A stretch of 64,000 bases of DNA, from assembly GCF_024054565.1 (NCBI RefSeq), contig NZ_JAMXLR010000072.1:225390-289389 (forward strand), read 5' to 3'. Numbering within the stretch: the stretch's first letter is position 1; each line of letters starts with the position of its first letter. Below are positions 1 to 8,163 of this stretch, piece after piece. Source of the stretch: Aeoliella straminimaris (GTDB lineage Bacteria; Planctomycetota; Planctomycetia; Pirellulales; Lacipirellulaceae). The notes below the pieces were generated by a model that was not told where the DNA came from, made no database searches, and worked only from the letters and a program-made list of their open reading frames with translations. The position numbers and the translations under genes were made by a program.

Positions 1-945
1 TCCCATGACCGCTTCGCCCAGGGTTTTCACGCGATCGGCGTTATAGTTCGTCAGGTTCTCTTCTGGAATTGTGCCGCCTTCATGCGTCACCATGTTGTTG
101 CGTTGCATTCCGGTAGCGATTAGCTGTGCATCGGTGGGGTTCTCCAGTAAATCGCCGGCCAGTTGTTCCACCAGAAATTGATCGTAAGGCCAGTTCTGGT
201 TAAAGGCGTTGATCACCCAGTCTCGCCACAGCCACATGTGTCGACCACCATCGATTGAGTAGCCGTTGGTATCGGCATAACGCACGGCATCCAGCCACTC
301 GAGCGCCATCCGTTCACCAAAGTGTGGGCTTGCGAGCAGCCGATCGACCAATCTCTCGTAAGCGCCGGCCGATTTGTCCGCAGCAAACGCTTCGACCTCT
401 TCGGCCGAGGGAGGTAGTCCGGTTAAATCCAAGTACAACCTGCGGATCAGGGTATAGCGATCGGCCTCATTGTTTGGAGTAAGCCCTTGACCTTCAAGTT
501 TCGCGAGGACGAACCGGTCAATCGGTCCGGCGGGCCAGTCCTTGTTCTCCACTTCAGGTGGCATCCGCTTTTGTGGTGGCATGAAAGCCCAGTGTTTCTC
601 GTATTTTGCTCCTTCGGCGACCCATTGCCGCAAGATCTCGCGTTCAGCTGGCGAAAGCTGTTTTTTCGCGGTGCGGGGCGGCATTACGCTGTCGTCGTCC
701 GCCAAGATACGTTCAACCAGCGTGCTCGATTCGGGCTGGTGGGGAACAATGGCGCCGTAGTCAATCGCTTCGCCGCGGACGTCCAAACGCAGGTCGGCTT
801 GGCGAGCGTTTTCGTCGGGACCGTGGCATTGAAAGCATCGATCGGAGAGCAGCGGTAGCACTTCGCGCTGGAAGTCGACCGCCTTGGACACCGAGCCGAC
901 CAAGGTCAGTGCCAAAGCAATGTGCAGAAATTTGCTGATGAGCAT
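1..945 (-). CDS. c-type cytochrome / DUF1549 (PSCyt1-PSCyt2) protein, 3' part outside window
   Basis: The reverse strand is open from an ATG at 945 to the window edge, giving 315 residues without a stop. Residues 1-22 look like a signal peptide. A haem-binding CFQCH motif lies at residues 37-41, followed by the planctomycete cytochrome c (PSCyt1) pattern with a conserved MPP stretch, then a DUF1549 region (for example LDLTGLPP, FGERMALEWLDAVRYADTNG). In this family a DUF1553 domain normally follows, so 400 or more residues are probably missing beyond position 1. These proteins are exported and expanded in planctomycetes; a role in polysaccharide or sulfated-glycan breakdown is often proposed but unproven. 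It is the last visible gene of a minus-strand run from the kinase at 4625, with 124 bases separating it from dus. Family assignment is firm; the function is not known. Confidence 0.9.
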   Translation of the reverse strand, partial: MLISKFLHIALALTLVGSVSKAVDFQREVLPLLSDRCFQCHGPDENARQADLRLDVRGEAIDYGAIVPHQPESSTLVERILADDDSVMPPRTAKKQLSPAEREILRQWVAEGAKYEKHWAFMPPQKRMPPEVENKDWPAGPIDRFVLAKLEGQGLTPNNEADRYTLIRRLYLDLTGLPPSAEEVEAFAADKSAGAYERLVDRLLASPHFGERMALEWLDAVRYADTNGYSIDGGRHMWLWRDWVINAFNQNWPYDQFLVEQLAGDLLENPTDAQLIATGMQRNNMVTHEGGTIPEENLTNYNADRVKTLGEAVMG

Positions 946-1069
946 AAACAATGCTGGGGCTGGAACACGGAAGGCGTTGGGCTGCCCTCATTGGGTTCGA
1001 CCGGGGAGAACAAAGTGGGAACTATCAACCACTTCCGGCAAATAGTCCTGATTTGTCTGCGCCGCTTCG

Positions 1070-2131
1070 TTATACCGGAGTCGGCTGTAGTTCGCGAGGA
1101 AAAAAAGTCTCAACCACTTGATGAAATTCCTCACGAGTGGTGACTTTTGCGACGTGTTTGCGGAAATCGCGAGCGCCGTGTCTGCCTTGCGCATAGCAAC
1201 ACGCATATTTGCGCATCAATACGGTGCCCTTCTGCACGCCGAAACGATCGCACACCAAATGATAGTGCTGCATCATCAACTGTCGCTGTTCTTCAAGCGA
1301 GGGCTCGGCGGGGATGGGTTCGCCGCGTAGCGCAGCGGCGGAGTGGGCGAACAGCCATGGTTTGTTGAGGCTGGCGCGGGCGATCATCACGCCATCGACG
1401 TCGAAATTCTGAAACGCTCGCACGACCTTCTCGGGCGTATCGAGATCGCCGTTTCCGATTAACGGAATCTTCTTCAGATAGGGTTTGATTGCCGAGATCA
1501 TCTCCCAGTCGGCTTCGCCCCGAAACATGTCGGCTGCCGTGCGACCATGCACGGTCAACGCCGCCGCCCCGGAACCCTCGACCACTTGGGCGATATCCGT
1601 CGCGTTGATCTTGTCGCGCGCGCAGCCGAGGCGAATCTTGGCCGTGACCGGTGTGGGAGCACAAGCGGCCACGACTTGTTCGATGATCTGTCCCATTCGC
1701 TCGGGCTGGCTGAGCAGGTACGAACCGCTATGGGCTTTCTGAGTTACCTGCCTGACAGGACAACCAAAGTTGATGTCCACCACGCTGACTTGGTACTCTG
1801 TAGCCAACCGCCGACCGACCTTCGCCAGGGTTGGGGGGTCATTGTCCCAGATTTGCACTGCCAGAGGACGCGGTTCGTCGGCGACGCCCCACAGGCGATC
1901 CGGGTGCGTGGCTTCCTGTTCGTCGAGCCACACGAATCCCTTGGCGTTTACCATCTCGGTCGCCAACAATCCCGCACCACCAAATTGGCGAACAATCTGC
2001 CGAAACGGAAAGTTGGTAAACCCCGCCATGGGTGCTTGCAGGATGGGTGGATCGACCTTTAGCGGGCCGATCCAGATCGGTGGCGCAAGCGGGCCGGTCG
2101 TATTGTCGTGGTGTGTGGTCATCAACACCAA
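1070..2131 (-). CDS. dus: tRNA-dihydrouridine synthase
   Basis: A 353-residue FMN-dependent TIM-barrel enzyme that reduces uridine to dihydrouridine in tRNA. The signature APMAGFTN is at residues 33-40, and DINFGCP at 119-125 contains the catalytic Cys124. Later barrel segments include TAKIRLG, LTVHGRTA and IPLIGNGD, which fit the DusB/NifR3-like group, and the length is usual for it. The start could also be Met4 or Met5, because the first few residues are not conserved. It lies 32 bases downstream of the secreted protein gene at 2164-3450 and is probably co-transcribed with it. Which tRNA position it modifies cannot be told from the sequence. Confidence 0.93.
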   Translation of the reverse strand: MVLMTTHHDNTTGPLAPPIWIGPLKVDPPILQAPMAGFTNFPFRQIVRQFGGAGLLATEMVNAKGFVWLDEQEATHPDRLWGVADEPRPLAVQIWDNDPPTLAKVGRRLATEYQVSVVDINFGCPVRQVTQKAHSGSYLLSQPERMGQIIEQVVAACAPTPVTAKIRLGCARDKINATDIAQVVEGSGAAALTVHGRTAADMFRGEADWEMISAIKPYLKKIPLIGNGDLDTPEKVVRAFQNFDVDGVMIARASLNKPWLFAHSAAALRGEPIPAEPSLEEQRQLMMQHYHLVCDRFGVQKGTVLMRKYACCYAQGRHGARDFRKHVAKVTTREEFHQVVETFFPRELQPTPV

Positions 2132-2163
2132 GATAAACGGAGAAAGCCCGCGTTGCGAGCGGC

Positions 2164-3450
2164 CTATTCGGCGTTGCGGCGGCGGAGGACGGATACTTCG
2201 CCTGGTGCGATCTTCTCCACCATGTTCGGCTCTTCGCCGCTAGTGGTCATGACTTCTTCGTCCAGACGAGGTGCGGTGCTATTGAGCGGGTTCGCGTCCT
2301 GCTGGAACGTATGCGGTGGAGCACTCTCCGAGCGGTCCCGCAAGCTGGGGCGTGTCGGCGAAGAAGTGCGGCTTGCCACGCTGCCGTTGGTCTTGATCAG
2401 CATCGACACCAATCGATTTGCCCCCACGTCGCCAGGACGAGCCAATTCCGTATACCGGGCCACTCGTTTGTTGTAGTCGCGAGCGATCTGTACGAACGCC
2501 CGACGCTTTAGCGCCAAGCCCTCTAGTTGCATCAAGAGCTCCACGCCCTGGTCGTTCATTGGCCGGTCAGCGATGCTGTTAAAGTACTTTTCGGCCTGCG
2601 ATACGGCCGCCGCCGACTCGAGTAGTTCGGCATGGCGTAAAGGCAATAGTTGGTTCAACTCAGCGGCTTCAGGGGAGTTATCCGTCGGAAAGTACTGCGA
2701 GTAACGCGTGTGGTAACCGGCACATAGGGGCATGTCCCCGGGCAACGGCAGCGGAGCCGACTGGTCCCGATTCATTAGGGATGCCAGCCGACGCTGCGAA
2801 GCGCGGGCGGCAGAGAGTGCCGTATCTCGGCGTTTTTCCAACTTTGAAAGTGCTTGCTGAAGAAGTGGTGTCTGCCCACCCCGGGCTACCAAGTTTTGCA
2901 GGTCGTTCTGTTCCCGCAAACTCAAATAGTAGTCGGATACAGCACTGCAGAGATCCCAATAGGCGCCGATGCATTCCGACTGTTCGCTGCGCGAACCGAC
3001 AGGGGCTACCACCTCGGGCAGGAAGACGGGAGTACCTGAGAGTTGCGTGTTGCTGGGCGGCGTGAGTGCCGAGTCCATCAGCCGCTTGGCGTAATCGGTG
3101 TCGACCGTCGCGGAGGTTCGAGCGGGTGGCTCGGCCGCAGCCGAGGCTGAAGTTCCGTAGGAAGGTTCCCCCGTATAGGTGTTGGGAGGCGTCCCTACCG
3201 GGGGTTGGCTCGGCTGGGCAGTTCCGGGGGAGTCGAGCGGCTGTGCCGCGGGCAACTCACTGGCGGGTTGGCTGCCGCCTTGGCCGCCCGGCGGGGATTC
3301 GAAGCCACCCAGCAAGTCGCGCATGTCACTCGCGGCGGTTGCTCCCCCGCCGTTCGGATCGGGAGGTGGACCAACCGGTTGACGAGAGTAGCGATCTTGC
3401 GACCAAGCCACAGAGGCGGGCAGCAACAATAAGGCAGCAAGCAATCGCAT
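2164..3450 (-). CDS. secreted proline-rich / helical protein of unknown function
   Basis: A 428-residue protein with a clear signal peptide (about residues 1-17, MRLLAALLLLPASVAWS). A Pro/Gly/Ser-rich region of about 100 residues follows. The middle part (about 140-330) is rich in Leu, Ala, Glu and Gln and predicted helical, with periods resembling the long helices of TolC-like outer-membrane proteins. The C-terminus (about 335-428) is again low-complexity and polar. There is no catalytic motif that I recognise. It sits 68 bases downstream of the kinase gene and 32 bases upstream of dus, on the same strand. A periplasmic or envelope structural role is possible but is only inference from the signal peptide and helical content. 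Confidence 0.7.
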   Translation of the reverse strand: MRLLAALLLLPASVAWSQDRYSRQPVGPPPDPNGGGATAASDMRDLLGGFESPPGGQGGSQPASELPAAQPLDSPGTAQPSQPPVGTPPNTYTGEPSYGTSASAAAEPPARTSATVDTDYAKRLMDSALTPPSNTQLSGTPVFLPEVVAPVGSRSEQSECIGAYWDLCSAVSDYYLSLREQNDLQNLVARGGQTPLLQQALSKLEKRRDTALSAARASQRRLASLMNRDQSAPLPLPGDMPLCAGYHTRYSQYFPTDNSPEAAELNQLLPLRHAELLESAAAVSQAEKYFNSIADRPMNDQGVELLMQLEGLALKRRAFVQIARDYNKRVARYTELARPGDVGANRLVSMLIKTNGSVASRTSSPTRPSLRDRSESAPPHTFQQDANPLNSTAPRLDEEVMTTSGEEPNMVEKIAPGEVSVLRRRNAE

Positions 3451-3518
3451 CGGTCAGATCCTTCCTGACATAGGTATTGCGTTGGGCGCTCGGCGTTTCA
3501 CTCGCTGCCTGGAGTAGG

Positions 3519-4625
3519 TCAGTCGAGTTCTTCCAGCCACACCCGCATTTCGTTTTCGTACTCGCTAGCCAAGTCGCCTCGCACTAGAGTGCGTTCAAAC
3601 TCGGCCAGACCATCTTCGCAAGTAATCGCCTCTTCAGCGCTGCCATAACGCAGCATCGGGTCGGGCGAAGTCAATCGGCGGCAAATGGTCATTAACAATT
3701 CGCTGTCGCGGACTTCCGGCGGAACGACTTTCTCCAGCCGCTGTGGCAGGGTCCGCTTGGCTTCGAGCATGGCCGCGTAGTCTTTGATGCCCGCAAACAG
3801 GGGGCGCCCCGAAAGTGCTTCGACAAGCACGTAGCCGACGCTCGCCAAGTCGGAGCGAGGAGAGACGTCTTCGCGCTCCAGGATTTCGGGCGCGGCATAT
3901 TGTGGGGTACACGTGCGCTGTGGCGGCAGATTGGAAAGCTCGACGGCCGAACCGATGTCAATGATCTTCGGATGGCCTGTTCGCTTGACCATAATGTTCG
4001 AAGGCTTGATGTCGCCGTGCACAATTCCTTCGCGGTGCAAGGCTGCAAGTCCGGCGAGCACTTCATGCAGCAACGCGACCGCCATCCCCGGCTTCAAGCG
4101 AGGACGGACGGGACCTCGGGTTACGATAACGTTGTTGATGTACTCCCACCGCTCCCAACTCACTTGCTGGCGAGCCCGTTCGAGCATGGCAGGCGTAAGC
4201 AGGATGTCGAGGTCGTAGCCGTCGACCCACTCCATCTCAAGAATACGGACGCGGTTGCGCTCAATAAAGTTGTAAACATCCAGCAGATTATCATGCTGAA
4301 TCTTCGACACATGGCAGCCTACCTGGGCCATCCGACGCATTGCTTCCACGTAGTCACGCTCGCCCTCGAAACGTTCGGGAGAGAAGAACTTGAGGGCGAC
4401 CGGCAGCGTGAAGCCGTCCGAGCCACGCCGTTCGCTCAAGTAGACCTGGCCCTGACCGCCGGTTCCCAGCAGTCGTCGTAGCCGCAAATGCTCGGTCCAG
4501 CCAAGTTTGCTTCGCTGGATGAGTTCGCCATAAGATCGAAGAATCTCTTCCACGTCATGGCCAGGCGGACGTTCGCTTGGCCCCACCGTACGCGGAGAGT
4601 GGAGAATCGTTGTACTGCTGTCCAT
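3519..4625 (-). CDS. divergent Ser/Thr protein kinase
   Basis: A 368-residue protein kinase with a glycine-rich loop GTGGQGQVY (residues 54-62), an ATP-site Lys at 79 (VALKF), catalytic loop HGDIKPSN (203-210), metal-binding loop DIG (223-225) and APE (245-247). The usual HRD arginine is Gly and the usual DFG phenylalanine is Ile. Kinases with a non-RD loop are normally not controlled by activation-loop phosphorylation. The key Lys and both Asp residues are kept, so catalysis is plausible. There is no transmembrane segment or extracytoplasmic sensor domain, so it should be a soluble cytoplasmic kinase. It is the first gene of a minus-strand run leading into a secreted protein and dus. Its substrate is unknown. 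Confidence 0.9.
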   Translation of the reverse strand: MDSSTTILHSPRTVGPSERPPGHDVEEILRSYGELIQRSKLGWTEHLRLRRLLGTGGQGQVYLSERRGSDGFTLPVALKFFSPERFEGERDYVEAMRRMAQVGCHVSKIQHDNLLDVYNFIERNRVRILEMEWVDGYDLDILLTPAMLERARQQVSWERWEYINNVIVTRGPVRPRLKPGMAVALLHEVLAGLAALHREGIVHGDIKPSNIMVKRTGHPKIIDIGSAVELSNLPPQRTCTPQYAAPEILEREDVSPRSDLASVGYVLVEALSGRPLFAGIKDYAAMLEAKRTLPQRLEKVVPPEVRDSELLMTICRRLTSPDPMLRYGSAEEAITCEDGLAEFERTLVRGDLASEYENEMRVWLEELD

Positions 4626-5076
4626 TGTGGTCGTGTCGCTCCACCTGATGAGTCGCGGCGTATTCCTTTTCCAAGGGACAGACCTCTTATCACTGGGCTG
4701 CCGTTGGTGGGATGAATCAATATCCCCGCCACGTTCTTCGATTTTACTTCGCCGCTAGCAGAAATGTCTAGCTGGAAATGGACAACTAAGTCCAAGCTAT
4801 CGAGGGGGCAAAGCAAGCAAAGCGTAACGGCTTTTTTCACACTTTTTTGAGAATTGTGGTCAGAACTTGTTGTCTCACTTTCAAGCCCTTACTCCTTCGT
4901 GCGCGGATGACCGAAGCGACCGTGCGGGTTGATGACAGCTCGCGGGTGCACCGCTCCCACGCGCGCTGAAAATGGCGACGGTTTTCGCAACCAAGTCCGC
5001 CGCCAGCAAAACGTCGGCTATGCGTGGCGGAAAAGTACCCGCCAGTGGTGTGGCTCGATCCGCCATGCTCCAGCAA
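4626..5076. other. non-coding stretch upstream of the kinase gene
   Basis: No reading frame here shows a recognisable domain or a credible ribosome site. It presumably holds the promoter for the minus-strand kinase run. I see no repeat, tRNA or riboswitch-like fold. Confidence 0.4.
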
Positions 5077-5547
5077 TCACGTCGGACGGTGAGGCAAAGA
5101 AACGCTTAGATAGCTAGACAGGTGAACCCCCTCCTCGGAGGGGGTGGCGTGGGCTTCTATCCGCGAGGTTCTTGTTAATGTCCACTGGGCGTAGCGGCGA
5201 ACAAAAGGCTTCTTGGCCCCGAGCAACTCGGTCGCTTGCACTTTGACGGCCTGCGGCGCCAGTCGGATCGCCATGTTAAGTTGAGCCCTAAACTGCTCGG
5301 AAAACTCAGCAGTCCTCAGTTTGCGGCAAACGGCGTCGATCAGCATGCCATGGTGTTTTTTGGCAAGGTGCCGGTTCTACAACAATTGTGCCATGCCGGC
5401 CTGTGCTCTGCCATGCCAGTGGCCGAACGACTCGGCCACAAAGTAATGGACGCATTCATCCATTACCTGGTCCCCGTCGGTTCGCAATCGAGCGAACAAC
5501 TCCGGCAAGTCCTGCTTCGAATATTTTTGCGGTGTGTGCGATCTCAT
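5077..5547 (-). pseudogene. possible stop-split gene remnant of unknown family
   Basis: On the minus strand a frame opens with ATG at 5547 (MRSHTPQKYSKQDLPELF). It is stopped by TAG at 5377-5379 and continues in the same frame through an internal ATG at 5346. The second part (AVCRKLRTAEFSEQF, LNMAIRLAPQAVKVQATELL) has the helical, charged look of a real protein. The two parts would read as one protein of about 130-150 residues if the TAG were a sense codon. I do not recognise the family. Alternatively the two parts could be unrelated short ORFs or one could be chance. Confidence 0.35.
5126..5145. repeat. GC-rich hairpin
   Basis: An 8-bp perfect stem (ACCCCCTC / GAGGGGGT) with a 4-base loop CTCG. 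Neither side carries a strong T-tract, so it is at best a weak terminator. It lies inside the 3' part of the degraded reading frame at 5077-5547. Confidence 0.5.
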
Positions 5548-5774
5548 CACGTCAATCTACTTCACGCTATCGCGGAATTTGACCTTGCTGAATTACCGTC
5601 TGACAGTTTGCAGCGAACGGGAAGAACAGGTCGCGCACGGACATCACGCACAATTGTACGACTAGTCGCCAAGTCCTAGACTAATAATATCACAAGTTCG
5701 ACGGGCACGACGCGGGAGGCTCCGCTCATGTGACCCAGACAATAACAAACAAGAAAACCGAGGTGTAATCAAAC

Positions 5775-6266
5775 ATGGCCGCTAATCCAGAGGTGCTTGC
5801 CGACCTGCAGAAGGCGCTTTCCATGGAACTCACTGCTGCCCATCAGTACCAATTGCACAGCAGCGTACTGACCGATTGGGGAATCGACCGGCTTGCGGCG
5901 CAGATGAGCGAAGAGATGACCGAGGAACTGGGGCACTCCAAGGCGTTTCTGGATCGCATTCTCTTCCTAAAAGGTACGCCCGAGATGACCTTCGAGAAGA
6001 CGCCGGTTGTCGCCAAGTCGCTAGCCGATGTGTTCAAGCTCGATCTGGAAGACGAGAAGGAAGCCATTTGTTTCTATACCGGCGCCGCCAAGAAGGCATA
6101 CGACGCAGGCGACATCGGCTCGCGGAGCATCTTCGAGAAGATCGTGCTCGATGAGGAAGAGCACATGAGCTGGCTGGAGTTACAGCTCGATCTGCTCGAA
6201 CGCATGGGCGAGCCAGCCTACATTGCCAAGCACATGTCGGCCCCCACTGAAGGTGGCGAAGCTTAG
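5775..6266 (+). CDS. bfr: bacterioferritin-type ferritin
   Basis: A 163-residue four-helix ferritin that stores iron as ferric mineral after oxidising Fe(II) at a di-iron centre. With the same numbering as E. coli Bfr, all ferroxidase ligands are present: Glu18, Glu51, His54, Glu94, Glu127 and His130, plus Tyr25. The residue matching haem-ligating Met52 is Leu (EEL at 50-52), so the usual bis-Met haem site between subunits is missing. Length and C-terminal WLE..LDLLERMG agree with Bfr. A strong hairpin terminator follows at 6300-6327, so the gene is probably monocistronic. The symbol is a family-level name. Confidence 0.9.
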   Translation: MAANPEVLADLQKALSMELTAAHQYQLHSSVLTDWGIDRLAAQMSEEMTEELGHSKAFLDRILFLKGTPEMTFEKTPVVAKSLADVFKLDLEDEKEAICFYTGAAKKAYDAGDIGSRSIFEKIVLDEEEHMSWLELQLDLLERMGEPAYIAKHMSAPTEGGEA

Positions 6267-6299
6267 GAGACACGCTCCAACAAGGTTGCCAAGCATTGC

Positions 6300-6330
6300 G
6301 AGAGACGCCGCACGAACGGCGTCTCTCTTC
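6300..6330 (+). terminator. rho-independent terminator after bacterioferritin
   Basis: A 10-bp perfect stem (GAGAGACGCC at 6300-6309 and GGCGTCTCTC at 6318-6327) with an 8-base loop, followed by a T-rich run (ttcttttc). It lies 34 bases after the bfr stop. Confidence 0.85.
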
Positions 6331-6351
6331 TTTTCATCCCCGTCCAATCGC

Positions 6352-6996
6352 ATGAACGACACCGATTCCAAAGTCGACGAATACTTTAGAAATGCCAAGC
6401 AGTGGTCGAAGGAAATGGAGGAACTGCGAGAGGTCGTGCTTCAATGCGATCTCAAGGAAGAACTCAAGTGGCGCGCTCCCTGTTATACGTACCAGGGAAG
6501 CAATATTGCGATGATTGGCGGGTTCAAGGAGTATTTTTGCCTCAGCTTTTTCAAAGGGGCCTTACTGAAGGACTCCAAGGGCGTTTTGGTGAAGCAGGGT
6601 GAGAACTCTCGTTCGGCACGGATCGTCAAATTCGCCGATGCAGCAGAGGTAACCAAGCTCGCGGCGACGGTGAAGCGATATCTCCGCGAGGCGATCGAAG
6701 TAGAGAAGTCTGGACTAAAAGTTGAATCCGTGCCCGCCGGCGAGATTGCCATCCCCGAAGAACTTCAGGCTGCTTGGAACGAAGACCGCGAGTTTGAGAA
6801 GGCATTCAAATCCCTCACGCCCGGTCGGCAGCGGGCGTACGTGATGCACTTTGCGGCTGCCAAGCAGTCGCGAACACGGAATTCAAGGATCGAAAAATAC
6901 CGGGAACGTATAATCGATGGCAAAGGTATCAACGACTGCGTCTGTGGGTTGTCAAAGAGGATGCCCGGTTGCGACGGCTCGCATAAGTTTGCTTAA
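6352..6996 (+). CDS. YdeI/OmpD-associated-like protein with C-terminal CDGSH motif
   Basis: The 214-residue start at 6352 is chosen because it lies just after the bfr terminator; an upstream in-frame start would overlap bfr. The N-terminal half is a DUF1801-like domain (EELKWRAPCYTYQG, FCLSFFKGALLKD). The second half is YdeI-like (PEELQAAWNEDREFEKAFKSLTPGRQRAYV). The extreme C-terminus reads CVCGLSKRMPGCDGSH, which fits the CxCxxSxxxPxCDGSH iron-sulfur signature exactly, so a 2Fe-2S cluster bound by three Cys and one His is likely. It is a cytoplasmic protein of unknown biochemical role; a stress-related or redox-linked role is inference only. Confidence 0.85.
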   Translation: MNDTDSKVDEYFRNAKQWSKEMEELREVVLQCDLKEELKWRAPCYTYQGSNIAMIGGFKEYFCLSFFKGALLKDSKGVLVKQGENSRSARIVKFADAAEVTKLAATVKRYLREAIEVEKSGLKVESVPAGEIAIPEELQAAWNEDREFEKAFKSLTPGRQRAYVMHFAAAKQSRTRNSRIEKYRERIIDGKGINDCVCGLSKRMPGCDGSHKFA

Positions 6997-7050
6997 AGTA
7001 AGTTGTCCCTCGTATCATCGGTGGTAAGTAAACTCTGGGAGTGAGCCGAA

Positions 7051-8163
7051 ATGCGTTTGGTTTTGTACTTGGCGATTATTTGCATGGTGCTGATGAGTAC
7101 CCATTGTATGGCGAATGACATTCGTCCCGACGTCGAGCTTACCGACGAGCAGGTAACTCGTTTTGCCCGTTTGGCGCTGGACGGGATTACCAAGGAGTAT
7201 CCGAATAAGCCCAGTAACGTGATGGTGGGCCGCGAGTCGGTGCAATCACCACGGGAGATGCATCCTGTGTTCTATGGGTGTTTCGACTGGCATTCCTCTG
7301 TGCACGGACACTGGATGCTTGTGCGTTTGGCGAAGGAGTATCCCAACGCCTCGGTTGTTGGCGAGATTCGCGCGCTGTTAAATAGCCAATTCACTGCCGA
7401 GAAATTGCAGGCCGAAGCCGACTATTTCGAGGCCAAAGAGAATCGTAGCTTCGAACGCACTTACGGTTGGGCTTGGACGTTGCGGTTGGCGGCAGAGCTA
7501 AAGCAGTGGAACGACGCGGATGCCCGGCGGTGGGCGAAGAATCTGGCGCCGCTCGAAGATCGAATCGTTGAACTGACGCAAGGCTATCTACCAAAACTTA
7601 CCTATCCGATTCGCACAGGCGTGCACCCCGACACCGCGTTCGCTCTGGGGCAGATGCTTGATTACTCCCGGATCGTGAACAATGAAGAGCTCGAGTCGCT
7701 CATTGTTTCCTTTGCCCGTGAGAAGTATCAGGGAGATCGCGATTATCCCAGTCGCTTTGAGCCATCGGGTGAGGACTTCTTCTCGACAGCGTGGAACGAA
7801 GCCGACCTCATGCGGCGGGTGCTCTCTCGGGACGATTTCGCTGACTGGCTGGAACTGTTCTTGCCAGGACTGGCCTCGGCGGATTCCGACGCAGCCAATC
7901 TGCTTAAGCCGGCGCAGGTGTCCGACGTGACCGATCCAAAGATCGTGCATCTGGTGGGGCTGAATCTATCCCGCGGCTGGACGCAGCAAGGGGTGTTGTC
8001 GGCGCTGCCGGCGGACGATCCTCGCAGGGTGGCACTTCAAGATTCCATCACTGCCCACACCGAGGAGGGCATGAAGTATGTCTTTAGCGGCCATTACGAA
8101 GGGGAACACTGGCTGGCTACTTTTTCGGTCTACCTGCTGACCCAAGTTGGTTGCGAGCAATGA
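7051..8163 (+). CDS. DUF2891 family secreted protein
   Basis: A 370-residue protein with a signal peptide (about residues 1-21) and an upstream GGGAG ribosome site. The stretch HPVFYGCFDWHSSVHGHW is a hallmark of DUF2891, an all-helical family that resembles the alpha/alpha barrels of glycan-processing enzymes. HPDTAFALGQMLDY and later FEPSGEDFFSTAWNEADLM also fit the family. No reaction has been established for it to my knowledge. Its stop codon overlaps the start of the next gene (ATGA at 8160-8163), so the two are translationally coupled. Confidence 0.85.
   Translation: MRLVLYLAIICMVLMSTHCMANDIRPDVELTDEQVTRFARLALDGITKEYPNKPSNVMVGRESVQSPREMHPVFYGCFDWHSSVHGHWMLVRLAKEYPNASVVGEIRALLNSQFTAEKLQAEADYFEAKENRSFERTYGWAWTLRLAAELKQWNDADARRWAKNLAPLEDRIVELTQGYLPKLTYPIRTGVHPDTAFALGQMLDYSRIVNNEELESLIVSFAREKYQGDRDYPSRFEPSGEDFFSTAWNEADLMRRVLSRDDFADWLELFLPGLASADSDAANLLKPAQVSDVTDPKIVHLVGLNLSRGWTQQGVLSALPADDPRRVALQDSITAHTEEGMKYVFSGHYEGEHWLATFSVYLLTQVGCEQ

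Noticed and set aside
5236..5679. 147-codon plus-strand frame
   Set aside because: It lies opposite the minus-strand frame with better protein character and has no start site or recognisable domain.
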